A DNA stretch of 64,000 nucleotides from Methylophilus medardicus (lineage in GTDB: Bacteria; Pseudomonadota; Gammaproteobacteria; Burkholderiales; Methylophilaceae), in contig NZ_CP040948.1 in the NCBI RefSeq assembly GCF_006363955.1, forward strand, positions 124,001-188,000, read 5' to 3'. The notes under the pieces were generated by a model. That model saw only the letters and a program-made list of their open reading frames with translations, did no database searches and was not told the DNA's origin. The position numbers and the translations under genes were made by a program. Positions 17,167 through 25,716 of the stretch are shown piece after piece (positions within the stretch are counted from its first letter, which is position 1; each line of letters begins with the position of its first letter).

Positions 17167-17894
17167 GCATGCTGGTGAAGATGCATTCATCGGTGAGGAC
17201 GTCCGCGGTAGCAGATGGATTTAGTTTGCTCGAGATGGCGCTGGTGCTGGTCGTATTGAGTTTGATGATGGGTTGGTTAATCACGCCATTGCGCGCGCAA
17301 CTTAGTCTACAAAAGTATCAACTAACGGAGCAAAGACTCTTCAGCACGCAACAGGCATTGTTTGGTTTCGCCATCATCCATCATTATCTGCCTTGCCCAG
17401 ACACCGATCAGCCGCCTGATGGTTGGGAAAACGTGCTGGCAAACCAGCGCTGCGCCGCCGTCGAAGGCGTACTACCTTGGCGGCAATTGGAGGTCTTGGC
17501 AACTGATGCTTGGGGGCGGTTTTTTCGCTATCGTGCAGACAGTACTTTCACCGATCACGCACAATGGTTTTCGATTGCAGCGGCTGAGAACGCCAGCAAC
17601 ATAGAGGTCATTGGCGATGATGGTGCGCTGACGAGCAACCCTAGTCGCCCGGTGGCGATTATCCTTTCGCATGGCGAAAACGGACTAGGTGGCATACAAT
17701 CCGTGTCTGGTGGCCAAGCATACGTCATGGCTGCGCCCACAGCGCCTGACGAGCTAGAAAACGCGGATGGCGATCTCATTTTTGTCGATCAAGCGCAGCA
17801 GCAGACGGCGGCTGGCGCATTTGATGACCGATTGTTGATGCTATCTGCAAAAGTGCTGATGCAGCAGATGGTGCAAGCGCAACGATTGCCATAA
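17163..17894 (+). CDS. Prepilin-like protein (type IV pilin/pseudopilin)
   Basis: The 243-residue product has a class III signal: an 18-residue leader, Gly19, then FSLLE with Glu at position 5 of the mature protein, followed by a hydrophobic helix (MALVLVVLSLMMGWLI). A prepilin peptidase would cut after Gly19. The mature part has the LPCPDTDQPPDGW motif and a second cysteine (NQRCAAVEG) likely forming a disulfide, then the VLPWRQL strand. It ends the operon. No other major-pilin candidate lies in the locus, so this is either the main subunit or a minor pilin whose major partner is elsewhere. Confidence 0.8.
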   Translation: MSMLVKMHSSVRTSAVADGFSLLEMALVLVVLSLMMGWLITPLRAQLSLQKYQLTEQRLFSTQQALFGFAIIHHYLPCPDTDQPPDGWENVLANQRCAAVEGVLPWRQLEVLATDAWGRFFRYRADSTFTDHAQWFSIAAAENASNIEVIGDDGALTSNPSRPVAIILSHGENGLGGIQSVSGGQAYVMAAPTAPDELENADGDLIFVDQAQQQTAAGAFDDRLLMLSAKVLMQQMVQAQRLP

Positions 17895-17910
17895 TCAACG
17901 GATTAAATGG

Positions 17911-18657
17911 ATGCAAGACGACTTATTATTACGTTACAGCAGGCATATGATGTTGCCGCAAATTGAATATGCCGGGCAAGAAAAGCTCACGCAAAGTCAT
18001 GCACTCATCATCGGTGCAGGCGGCTTAGGGGCGCCGGTGGCGATGTATCTGGCGGCGGCGGGTGTGGGTCAACTCACTATTTGTGACTTTGATCAGGTGG
18101 ATTTAAGTAATCTGCAACGCCAAATTATTCATACCACGGCCGCGATAGGCGAAAACAAGGCCGTTTCTGCACAGGCGACCATTGCAAGGCTCAATCCTGA
18201 GGTCAAAGTCAATATCGAAACCACTCGCCTCAGTGCAGAAGCGCTCGCCGCGTGTGTTGCGTCAGCAGATGTCGTCATCGACTGCTCGGATAATTTCGCC
18301 ACACGTTATCTGCTGAATCAATGTTGTTTTACTCACAAAAAACCATTGGTTTCTGGTGCCGCCATTCGTTTTGAAGGCCAATTGAGCGTGTTTGATTTTC
18401 GGCACGCGGAGAGCCCCTGTTACCACTGTTTATATCCTGATGTGGGGGATGATCAGGCGCTGCGTTGTGCCGATAACGGTGTGTTTGCGCCCTTGGTTGG
18501 CATGATAGGTACCGCGCAGGCGGGGGAGGCGATTAAGATTTTGCTTGAGATTGGTCACACCATGCAGGGCAGGCTGTTATTGCTGGATGCACTCAGTGCA
18601 GAGTGGCGTACGATTCACCTTAAAAAAGACCCGCAATGCAAGGTGTGCGCTGCTTAA
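17911..18657 (+). CDS. moeB: MoeB/ThiF-family adenylyltransferase
   Basis: This E1-like enzyme adenylates the C-terminal glycine of a sulfur-carrier protein (MoaD or ThiS) for molybdopterin or thiamine synthesis. The 248-residue product shows LLRYSRHMMLPQIEYAG, the ATP-binding GAGGLGAPVA, DFDQVDLSNLQRQ, and the zinc-binding pairs CYHC and CKVC at the end. The cysteine of LRCADNGVFAPLVG is also kept. There is no C-terminal rhodanese domain. MoeB and ThiF cannot be told apart by eye; no carrier gene is adjacent. The stop overlaps the stop of the convergent BFD-like gene by three bases. Confidence 0.88.
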   Translation: MQDDLLLRYSRHMMLPQIEYAGQEKLTQSHALIIGAGGLGAPVAMYLAAAGVGQLTICDFDQVDLSNLQRQIIHTTAAIGENKAVSAQATIARLNPEVKVNIETTRLSAEALAACVASADVVIDCSDNFATRYLLNQCCFTHKKPLVSGAAIRFEGQLSVFDFRHAESPCYHCLYPDVGDDQALRCADNGVFAPLVGMIGTAQAGEAIKILLEIGHTMQGRLLLLDALSAEWRTIHLKKDPQCKVCAA

Positions 18658-18857
18658 GACTTCTCAGGCTGTGCCGCCATCAAGGTATTCACTAATTCTG
18701 TAATATCCCACTCGCAACCGCCACAACCCGTGAGTGCACCCGAGTAGCGAGAAATCGCATCCACCCCCTTGCCTTGGCTTACAAGCTCAATAATCATGCC
18801 ACGCGTAGTGCCGCTGCAACTACACATGACCTCTTTGGGATTGTCTTCTTCTAACAT
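18654..18857 (-). CDS. BFD-like [2Fe-2S] protein (bacterioferritin-associated ferredoxin type)
   Basis: The 67-residue product has the cysteine pattern CSC near residues 12-14 and CGGC near 45-48, as in the BFD-like [2Fe-2S] fold. Known members release iron from bacterioferritin or serve as small redox modules in larger enzymes. No bacterioferritin gene is in the window, so the partner is unknown. Length is normal for a stand-alone BFD. It is convergent with the moeB-like gene and shares its last bases. Confidence 0.75.
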   Translation of the reverse strand: MLEEDNPKEVMCSCSGTTRGMIIELVSQGKGVDAISRYSGALTGCGGCEWDITELVNTLMAAQPEKS

Positions 18858-18986
18858 CGATAGGTGACCTCTAAAACTGCATTCTAACGGCGGATGAGAT
18901 AAATGTGTCTGACATCCTTGCCAAGCAGATGGTTGCTAGTCAGATTAAAGCCCGCTAGCATTGATCCAAATTCTTTGGGGGGATGT

Positions 18987-20018
18987 ATGAATAAAGGCAT
19001 TCGTTTATCAGAAAAGTGGTTTAACCGCGCCCTATGGGCTGTGGCTTTTATGTTTGCCTGGTTTTTAACCGGCTTAGCTAAAAGCATGCTTGGCGATCTG
19101 CCGCAGGTTGAAACCCAATACAGCATCGAACACTTTGTGAACCACGTGAACATTGATCCCTTGCGGTCAGCCTTGAAAGCCATTACGCCGCAACAGCAGC
19201 AACTGGGCGATCAACTAGAACAGGCCGGTTTGCAGCGCACGATTCGGCAAAAAGATTATCAGGCGATGCGTAGCACTTTTGATCATTGGGTCACGACGCG
19301 CGATGCCACCCAGTTGTCGACGCAAGACGATGACTTAATCAAGCGTACCCAGCAATTGGAGGTGCTCAAAGGACGAGCGCGCCAAGCGGAGAAAGTCGTC
19401 GAGCAGTTACAACAAAAACAAACGGATTTGATGCAGCATGAAGCGCAGTTGCGGCGGCAGATAGACAGCCAAGAAGAGGGCGCGCGTATCAAGTTGCAAG
19501 ACGCTCAGCAACAACAAGCGACCCGTGTTTTTGTATACCGCTTGTTAATCACATTGCCTTTGTTGGCGGTGGCTGCTTGGCTATTTGCTAAAAAACGCCA
19601 GTCGCAGTATTGGCCTTTTGTCTGGGGGTTTATTATGTTTGCCCTCATGGCTTTTTTTGTTGAGTTAGTGCCTTATTTGCCAGATTATGGCGGCTATGTG
19701 CGCTATTTGGTCGGCATCGTGCTCACAGCGGTCGGCGGAAAATATGCCATCGCCGCGTTGCAAACCTACTTGGCAAAGCAAAAAATGGCGGAGTCGCAGC
19801 CAGAATTTCAACGTCGTGAGGCCTTGGGCTATGATACGGCCATGGCAAAGTTAGGCAAAAGCATTTGCCCCGGGTGCGAGCGCCAAGTAGATGTTAAAAG
19901 TGAGCAACACGACTTTTGCATGCACTGCGGCATTTGTTTACACAATTATTGCACTGGTTGCCATGCCAGAAAAAATGCATTTGCGAAATTTTGCCACCAA
20001 TGTGGCACCGTCGCCTAA
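18987..20018 (+). CDS. Membrane protein with coiled coil and C-terminal double zinc ribbon, function unknown
   Basis: I do not recognise a named family. The 343-residue product has a membrane helix near residues 11-30 (ALWAVAFMFAWFLTGL), a long charged coiled-coil region (about 55-175, many Gln), then three membrane helices (about 185-265), and a C-terminal cysteine/histidine-rich tail with CPGC, CMHCGIC, CTGC and CHQC pairs, which could bind two zinc ions. The coiled coil would lie on the opposite side from, or the same side as, the zinc tail depending on topology; an even number of helices puts both ends on one side, presumably the cytoplasm. The ATG at 18987 is chosen because a run of six G ends four bases upstream. 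A hairpin at the stop codon probably ends transcription. Confidence 0.7.
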   Translation: MNKGIRLSEKWFNRALWAVAFMFAWFLTGLAKSMLGDLPQVETQYSIEHFVNHVNIDPLRSALKAITPQQQQLGDQLEQAGLQRTIRQKDYQAMRSTFDHWVTTRDATQLSTQDDDLIKRTQQLEVLKGRARQAEKVVEQLQQKQTDLMQHEAQLRRQIDSQEEGARIKLQDAQQQQATRVFVYRLLITLPLLAVAAWLFAKKRQSQYWPFVWGFIMFALMAFFVELVPYLPDYGGYVRYLVGIVLTAVGGKYAIAALQTYLAKQKMAESQPEFQRREALGYDTAMAKLGKSICPGCERQVDVKSEQHDFCMHCGICLHNYCTGCHARKNAFAKFCHQCGTVA

Positions 20019-20030
20019 ACTGGCGACGGT
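20007..20030 (+). terminator. Hairpin spanning the stop codon of the zinc-ribbon gene
   Basis: ACCGTCGCC (20007-20015) and GGCGACGGT (20022-20030) form a perfect 9-bp stem; the TAA stop lies in the 6-base loop. A small second stem (TGGG/CCCA) and a T-rich stretch follow, so this is likely the terminator between this gene and convergent valS. Confidence 0.55.
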
Positions 20031-20045
20031 TGGGCGTTCACCCAG

Positions 20046-22943
20046 TTATTTTAATTTGGCTAACTGTGTTTGCAGTTTGTCCAAATTGGCACTGAACTCA
20101 GCTAAACGTGCTTGTTCTTGCTCGACTACAGCCGCTGGGGCGCGCGCGACAAAGCTTTCGTTGCCTAGTTTGGCATTGGCTTTGCCAATTTCTCCTTCTA
20201 GGCGGGCGATTTCTTTCCCCAAGCGCTCTTTTTCAGCGGCGATATCAATCTCCACTTTGAGCATCAGCTTAAAGTCTGCGGCCAGCATAACCGGTGCATC
20301 CGCTTCCGGCAGTTCAGCCACGATATCGACGTTTTCTAGCTTGGCTAGCGACTTAAGGTACGGCGCAAAGGCTGCTAACTGTTCGGCATCGCCCGCCGCA
20401 ATCAGCGGCACTCTGGCGGCCGGGGAAATACTCATCTCGCCACGCAAACTGCGGCAAGCTTCTACCGCTGTTTTAAGGGTAGCCACCCACGCCTCGGCTT
20501 GCTCGTCGATTTTTTCCAAATCGGCTTTGGGGTAAGCTTGCAGCATAATGCTTTCGGTGCCGCGCGACGGGTCTTTTAACGCGGTCATTGGGGCAATCGT
20601 TTGCCAGATTTCCTCAGTAATAAATGGAATAATCGGGTGTGCCAAGCGTAATATCGTCTCGAGCACCCTGAGTAAGGTGCGGCGGGTTGCGCGTTGCTCT
20701 GCGGCACTGCCCCCTTGTATTTGTACCTTGGCGATTTCAAGATACCAGTCGCAATACTGGTCCCATACAAACTCATAAATAGCCTTGGCCGCTAGATCAA
20801 AGCGGTAATCGTTAAAGGCACGCTCCACCTCGGCTTCGGTGCGTTGCAGCAGGCTGACAATCCAGCGATCTGCCTGACTGAATTTGCGACCACCGTCTTC
20901 ACAACTTTCTGCGCCAAAGCCATTGTCTTGGCCTTCGGTATTCATCAGCACAAAGCGTGTGGCGTTCCAAAGTTTGTTACAGAAATTGCGGTAGCCTTCG
21001 CAGCGTTGCAAGTCGAACTTGATGTCGCGGCCGGGCGAAGCAAGGCTGGCAAAGGTAAAGCGGAGTGCATCCGTGCCGTAAGCCGCAATCCCTTCAGGGA
21101 ATTCTTTGCGCGTACGCTTTTCAATTTTTTCGGCGTCTTTCGGGTTCATCAGCCCCGTCGTGCGTTTTGCAATTAAAGCATCTAGATCAATGCCGTCAAT
21201 CAAATCAATCGGGTCAAGCACATTGCCCTTCGATTTTGACATTTTCTGACCCTCTGCATCGCGAATGAGCCCATGCACGTAGACATGCTTAAACGGAATT
21301 TTGCCGGTGATGTGTTTGGTCATCATGACCATACGCGCCACCCAGAAGAAAATGATGTCAAAGCCTGTCACCAACACAGAAGAGGGCAAAAACTGTTGCA
21401 GTGCCTGGTTTTGCGCGTCTATGGCTTCGTCACCGGTCCAATCTAGCGTGGAGAAAGGCCAGAGTGCGGATGAGTACCAAGTGTCTAGTACGTCATCATC
21501 ACGTTTTAAGTGGCCGGTGTAACCCTCTTTTGCAGCCATTTGTTTGGCTTCGGATTCATCATGCGCCACAAACACTTCGCCATTGTCGCCATACCAAGCA
21601 GGGATTTGATGTCCCCACCACAGTTGGCGAGAGATGCACCAATCTTGAATATTATTCAGCCATTGGTTGTAGGTGTTCACCCAGTTTTCTGGATAAAACT
21701 TGATCTCGCCATTGGCAACCACGTCCAAAGCTTTTTCAGTGATGCTCTTGCCGTCGGCGGCCGGTTTGCTCATGGCCACAAACCACTGGTCGGTGAGCAT
21801 CGGCTCAATCACGACATTGGTACGGTCACCGCGCGGCACTTTTAGTTTATGTTTTTCGACCTTGACCAGCAAACCACTCGCTTCAAGGTCGGCCACCACT
21901 TGTTTGCGGGCGGCAAAGCGTTCAAGCCCCACCAAGTGTGAAGGTAATTCGATGGCGGCTTTGCTGCGACCATCGGCAGCAATCACCTCGGCGCTCGCGG
22001 GGATAAAGCCTTGTAAGTTTAATATGACAATCTTGTCAAGGCCCTGACGTTGCCCAACCATATTGTCATTAAAGTCATGCGCAGGCGTCACTTTCACCAC
22101 GCCTGTACCAAATTCTTTATCAACGTAATCATCCGCAATAATCGGAATTTCACGGCCACACAGCGGAAGAATGACTTTTTTTCCTATTAAGTGTTTGTAG
22201 CGCTCGTCTTCTGGATTCACCATCACTGCGACGTCGCCCAACATCGTTTCCGGGCGGGTTGTTGCCACGGTTAATGCACCCGAGCCATCCGCCAAGGGAT
22301 AGTTGATGTGCCACATTGCACCATCTTCTTCCTCTTGCACAACTTCTAAATCTGACACGGCGGTGCCTAGTTTTACATCCCAATTCACCAACCGTTTACC
22401 ACGGTAAATCAGGCCTTCGTGATACAGGCGTACAAAGGTTTCGGTGACGACTTTGTTGAGGCCCGCATCCATGGTGAAGCGCTCGCGACTCCAGTCAGGA
22501 GAGGTGCCTAAGCGACGCATCTGTTGGGTGATGGTGCCGCCGGAGTACGCTTTCCATTCCCAAACTTTTTCGAGAAATTTTTCACGGCCCAAGTCGTGGC
22601 GACTCACGCCTTGCGCGTCCAACTGGCGCTCTACCACAATCTGAGTGGCGATGCCCGCGTGGTCAGTACCCGGTTGCCACAAGGTATTGTCGCCACGCAT
22701 GCGATGGTAGCGAGTCAGCGCATCCATGATGGTCTGGTTAAATCCGTGACCCATGTGCAGCGTGCCAGTGACGTTGGGTGGCGGCAGCAAAATGCAGAAA
22801 TTTTCTTGCACTTGTGGGTTCATGCCAGCGGCATAAAATCCTTTGCCTTCCCAAAAGGCATACCACTGACTTTCAATGGTTTTTGGGTCAAAAGATTTGG
22901 CGAGTTCGCGGGATGGTTGGGCGTTTGTGTGAGAAGTATTCAT
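20046..22943 (-). CDS. valS: Valyl-tRNA synthetase
   Basis: ValS charges tRNA-Val. The 965-residue class I synthetase carries the HIGH-type motif LHMGHGFN in [14 protein letters not shown] near residue 60, an editing (CP1) domain, the KMSKS motif in [14 protein letters not shown] near residue 568, an anticodon-binding domain, and the C-terminal coiled-coil arm (from about residue 895) that is typical of bacterial ValS. Length is normal. The photolyase-like gene lies upstream on the same strand with a gap of about 60 bases, so the two may be co-transcribed. Confidence 0.98.
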   Translation of the reverse strand: MNTSHTNAQPSRELAKSFDPKTIESQWYAFWEGKGFYAAGMNPQVQENFCILLPPPNVTGTLHMGHGFNQTIMDALTRYHRMRGDNTLWQPGTDHAGIATQIVVERQLDAQGVSRHDLGREKFLEKVWEWKAYSGGTITQQMRRLGTSPDWSRERFTMDAGLNKVVTETFVRLYHEGLIYRGKRLVNWDVKLGTAVSDLEVVQEEEDGAMWHINYPLADGSGALTVATTRPETMLGDVAVMVNPEDERYKHLIGKKVILPLCGREIPIIADDYVDKEFGTGVVKVTPAHDFNDNMVGQRQGLDKIVILNLQGFIPASAEVIAADGRSKAAIELPSHLVGLERFAARKQVVADLEASGLLVKVEKHKLKVPRGDRTNVVIEPMLTDQWFVAMSKPAADGKSITEKALDVVANGEIKFYPENWVNTYNQWLNNIQDWCISRQLWWGHQIPAWYGDNGEVFVAHDESEAKQMAAKEGYTGHLKRDDDVLDTWYSSALWPFSTLDWTGDEAIDAQNQALQQFLPSSVLVTGFDIIFFWVARMVMMTKHITGKIPFKHVYVHGLIRDAEGQKMSKSKGNVLDPIDLIDGIDLDALIAKRTTGLMNPKDAEKIEKRTRKEFPEGIAAYGTDALRFTFASLASPGRDIKFDLQRCEGYRNFCNKLWNATRFVLMNTEGQDNGFGAESCEDGGRKFSQADRWIVSLLQRTEAEVERAFNDYRFDLAAKAIYEFVWDQYCDWYLEIAKVQIQGGSAAEQRATRRTLLRVLETILRLAHPIIPFITEEIWQTIAPMTALKDPSRGTESIMLQAYPKADLEKIDEQAEAWVATLKTAVEACRSLRGEMSISPAARVPLIAAGDAEQLAAFAPYLKSLAKLENVDIVAELPEADAPVMLAADFKLMLKVEIDIAAEKERLGKEIARLEGEIGKANAKLGNESFVARAPAAVVEQEQARLAEFSANLDKLQTQLAKLK

Positions 22944-23006
22944 GCGCGGGATTTTACCACAGGCAGGCAGCGCCGCAGTGCCTGCGCCATTGCTAGTTTG
23001 CGCAAT

Positions 23007-24221
23007 CTAGCCCATCAGCATGGGCTCAACCACTTTCCAATAGCGACTAAAACGCATCAGCTGATGGTCGCTGAGGGGGACATCTGTCAGGCGCGGCGCC
23101 TCTCGCCACTCGACATTGAGGCCCGCCACCGCTTTTTTCAACACTTGCTGCGGCGTGTTTTGCGTCAAAATGCGGCCTTGTACCTGTTGCTGTAATACCT
23201 GTCTGGTCTCGCCCAGCCAAACCGCAACCTGTGGCATCTCAGCCAAACAGTCGGCCATGAATTGCAGGCGCTTGAGGGGCCAGTGCTGATACAGTGCCGG
23301 GTCAAACACAAATACTGCGGGCAGATTGAGCGCCAGCAACGGTTGTGCGGGCGATAACATTTCGTCATGCACCCATATTAGGCTGGCAAGTCCTTTTGGG
23401 GGGATTTCAGAGGATTGCAGGCCGTGTGATACAGCGGTGTCCACAGGTGCGACCTCGGTGAATAGTTTTAGCTGAAGCTGCTCATAGCTTTGGTCAAAAG
23501 GGCACTTCACCGTGCATTGCTGGCACCAAGACTCCCCACCAAATTTCACTATGTTTTCTTTGTTAAAGTAATAGGGTTTGCTACTAAAGCTGGAGGCAAT
23601 CCATTGCCATGACAGGTGATTAGAAGCGATGTCGCCATCGAGTAACTGGCTTTCAAACCAGTCTGCCGCCTGACGCCAATCGATTTTTAGCCAGTGCAAT
23701 AGGTAAGCGGCGAACCACATGCGCGCATGGTTATGCACATAGCCTTTTTGTTGCAAGGCGCGCACGATTTCATCCATGCATACCAACCCAGTAAAACCTT
23801 GTGGAATAAATGCGGGGAGCGCTTTATTGCCAAGCACGACTTTTGACGACTCCATCGGCTGCATGATGGCCTCGCCAAACCGGTACCAGGCCTGTTGAAA
23901 GTAATCGCGATAGCTGAGCTCGGTGACTAACTTGACGGCTTTTTGACCAAACCGCGCTTTCACGTCCGCAACCGCTTCAGGCAACGAAAGGCAACCATGG
24001 CGTAAATAGGGCGATAGCTGACTGACCGCGCCCTCTAAATGATTACGTGTGCGTGCGTAAGCCTCGGCATCCACCGCGACTAAGCGCGCCAGCGCCTCCG
24101 TGCGGCCTCCATGCCATTCAGGACCAAGATCCGGCCCTTCTGCGTGTGAAAAATAGGCGCGGACCTGCGCTAAGCGGGTCTCGCGGTCGGTGGCGAAAGT
24201 GAGGAGGGCAGGCGGACTCAT
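23007..24221 (-). CDS. Photolyase/cryptochrome homologue with swapped domain order
   Basis: The 404-residue product begins directly with the helical FAD-binding half of a photolyase: WHGGRTEALARL (36-47), SQLSPYLRHGCLS (67-79), ELSYRDYFQQAWY (101-113), KGYVHNHARMWFAAYLLHW (159-177), then LLDGDIASNHLSWQWIASS (193-211) and KPYYFN. A CxxCxxxC cluster follows (Cys233, 236, 240). The last 125 residues look like the antenna alpha/beta domain that normally stands first: SLIWVHDEMLSP (280-291) for the usual VWFRxDLR, AVFVFDPALY (302-311), LKRLQFMADCLAEM (316-329), WLGETRQVLQ (335-344), ending RFSRYWKVVEP. So the order is reversed compared with canonical enzymes. DNA repair or light sensing is plausible; activity is unknown. 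Confidence 0.85.
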   Translation of the reverse strand: MSPPALLTFATDRETRLAQVRAYFSHAEGPDLGPEWHGGRTEALARLVAVDAEAYARTRNHLEGAVSQLSPYLRHGCLSLPEAVADVKARFGQKAVKLVTELSYRDYFQQAWYRFGEAIMQPMESSKVVLGNKALPAFIPQGFTGLVCMDEIVRALQQKGYVHNHARMWFAAYLLHWLKIDWRQAADWFESQLLDGDIASNHLSWQWIASSFSSKPYYFNKENIVKFGGESWCQQCTVKCPFDQSYEQLQLKLFTEVAPVDTAVSHGLQSSEIPPKGLASLIWVHDEMLSPAQPLLALNLPAVFVFDPALYQHWPLKRLQFMADCLAEMPQVAVWLGETRQVLQQQVQGRILTQNTPQQVLKKAVAGLNVEWREAPRLTDVPLSDHQLMRFSRYWKVVEPMLMG

Positions 24222-24285
24222 AACACACTATTTTGCCACAACTAGTGATACCATGATTTGGAATTTGGTTGGGGGGGATAGTTAA

Positions 24286-24753
24286 ATGACGACATTATGG
24301 TGGTGGTGTGGGCTAGGCCTCGTGCTACTGTGCGTCGAAATGCTCATCGGCTCGCTATATTTTCTGTGGCTGGGCATCGCAGCCTTGGTCATGGCTGTGC
24401 TATGTGCAATCTTCAACGACATGCCGCTGGCCTTGCAAGCGGTGAACTACGCAGTCCTCGCGGCGGTGGCGCTTGCGGTGATGCGCAAGTGGGAGAAGCA
24501 TCAACCGGACCACCGTGTGGGGCAGGCCCAGGGCGAAGAAATCGGCCGTGAAGGGATTGTTTTTGTAGCCATTACGCCACAACAGCCCGGTAAAATACGT
24601 TTTAGTCCGGGCGTGTTGGGTAGCCGTGAATGGGTGGCCTACGCCAACATCCATATCGCCGAGAAACAAGTCGCTAAAGTGGTCGCTGTGGAGGGTAACG
24701 CGCTACGCGTTGCGCCTGCATCGACCTCAATCATTGAATCAAGGGAGTTGTGA
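24286..24753 (+). CDS. NfeD-like membrane protein
   Basis: The 155-residue product has two or three membrane helices (residues 4-70) and a C-terminal soluble OB-fold-like domain (about 80-145, EEIGREGIVFVAITPQQPGKIRFSPGV is split around its first strands). NfeD proteins are the usual partners of SPFH/band-7 proteins such as QmcA and are thought to organise membrane microdomains. Here the partner gene follows with a one-base overlap (TGATG), which supports the call. A run of seven G lies before the start. Confidence 0.88.
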   Translation: MTTLWWWCGLGLVLLCVEMLIGSLYFLWLGIAALVMAVLCAIFNDMPLALQAVNYAVLAAVALAVMRKWEKHQPDHRVGQAQGEEIGREGIVFVAITPQQPGKIRFSPGVLGSREWVAYANIHIAEKQVAKVVAVEGNALRVAPASTSIIESREL

Positions 24754-25598
24754 TGACCGAAGTCAGTATTATTGTAATCATATTAGTGATCATCGCCATC
24801 GTAAAAGGCGTGCGTATTGTGCCGCAGGGCGAGGAGTGGGTAGTTGAGCGTCTCGGCAAATTCGCTGGCATTTTGGCCCCTGGGCTGCATGTGATCAACC
24901 CAGTGTTGAGCACGGTGAGCTACAAAGTCACCACCAAAGATATTATTTTAGACGTGCCCGAGCAAGAGGTGATTACCCGCGACAACGCAGTGATTTTGGC
25001 GAATGCGGTGGCATTTATTAAGGTCAGTAACATTGAGCGCGCAGTCTACGGGATTGAAAACTTTCGCGAGGCAATGCGCAATATGGTGCAGACCAGCTTG
25101 CGCTCAATTATTGGCGGCATGGATTTAAACCAAGCACTGACATCACGTGACCGCATCAAAGCCGAGTTGAAAGAAGCCATCGCTGACGAAGCGCTGGATT
25201 GGGGATTGACGGTCAAAAGTGTCGAGATTCAGGATATCAAGCCGTCTGCTAATATGCAGGACGCGATGGAGCGCCAAGCCGCAGCTGAGCGAGAGCGTGT
25301 GGCGGTGGTGACTGAGGCCGAAGGCGCTAAACAGTCATTGATTTTAAATGCCGAAGCGCGCCTAGAAGCGGCGCGTAAAGATGCTGAGGCACAAATGGTG
25401 GGTGCCAGGGCGTCTGCTGAGGCGATTAAAATGATTACCGAGGCTGTCAAAGAAAATAACGCCTCGGCGACCTTCTTGCTGGGGGATCGCTATATTCAAT
25501 CCCTGCAAAAAATGGCTGACTCGCATAACAGCAAAATTGTGGTCATGCCCGGCGATGTGATCAGTGCAGTGAAAAGTCTGGTCGGTGGCGGTAAATAA
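24753..25598 (+). CDS. SPFH/band-7 membrane protein (QmcA/paraslipin-like)
   Basis: The 281-residue product has an N-terminal membrane anchor (residues 5-22), the band-7 start VRIVPQGEEWVVERLGKF, the SPFH core to about residue 180, and an Ala/Glu-rich coiled coil (about 170-235) that drives oligomerisation, ending with GDVISAVKSLVGGGK. Such proteins form ring-like assemblies in the inner membrane and influence protein quality control. The ATG at 24753 has a good AAGGGAG 5 bases upstream and overlaps the NfeD stop; a GTG at 24750 is less likely. Confidence 0.92.
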   Translation: MTEVSIIVIILVIIAIVKGVRIVPQGEEWVVERLGKFAGILAPGLHVINPVLSTVSYKVTTKDIILDVPEQEVITRDNAVILANAVAFIKVSNIERAVYGIENFREAMRNMVQTSLRSIIGGMDLNQALTSRDRIKAELKEAIADEALDWGLTVKSVEIQDIKPSANMQDAMERQAAAERERVAVVTEAEGAKQSLILNAEARLEAARKDAEAQMVGARASAEAIKMITEAVKENNASATFLLGDRYIQSLQKMADSHNSKIVVMPGDVISAVKSLVGGGK

Positions 25599-25660
25599 GC
25601 GACGCCACGGCTGATCTAAAGCCTCTCGGTCAGTGGCGCGGGCCATCGTGTGCGCGCAAC

Positions 25661-25676
25661 TGGCATATTTCCTGCA
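25661..25676 (+). promoter_or_regulatory. Sigma-54-like promoter before the transglutaminase-amidoligase cluster
   Basis: TGGCATATTTCCTGCA fits the -24/-12 pattern (consensus TGGCACG-N4-TTGCW) with an exact GG-N10-GC spacing. Start of transcription would be near 25687, about 30 bases before the GTG. No enhancer-binding site was recognised, so this is a candidate only. Confidence 0.4.
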
Positions 25677-25716
25677 TCTCACTGCTCAGCACCATCATTC
25701 TAAATAAGGATTCGCA

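Noticed and set aside
22968-22998. GCAGGCA/TGCCTGC hairpin between valS and the photolyase-like gene
   Set aside because: No T-run follows and the stem is short; not enough to call a terminator.
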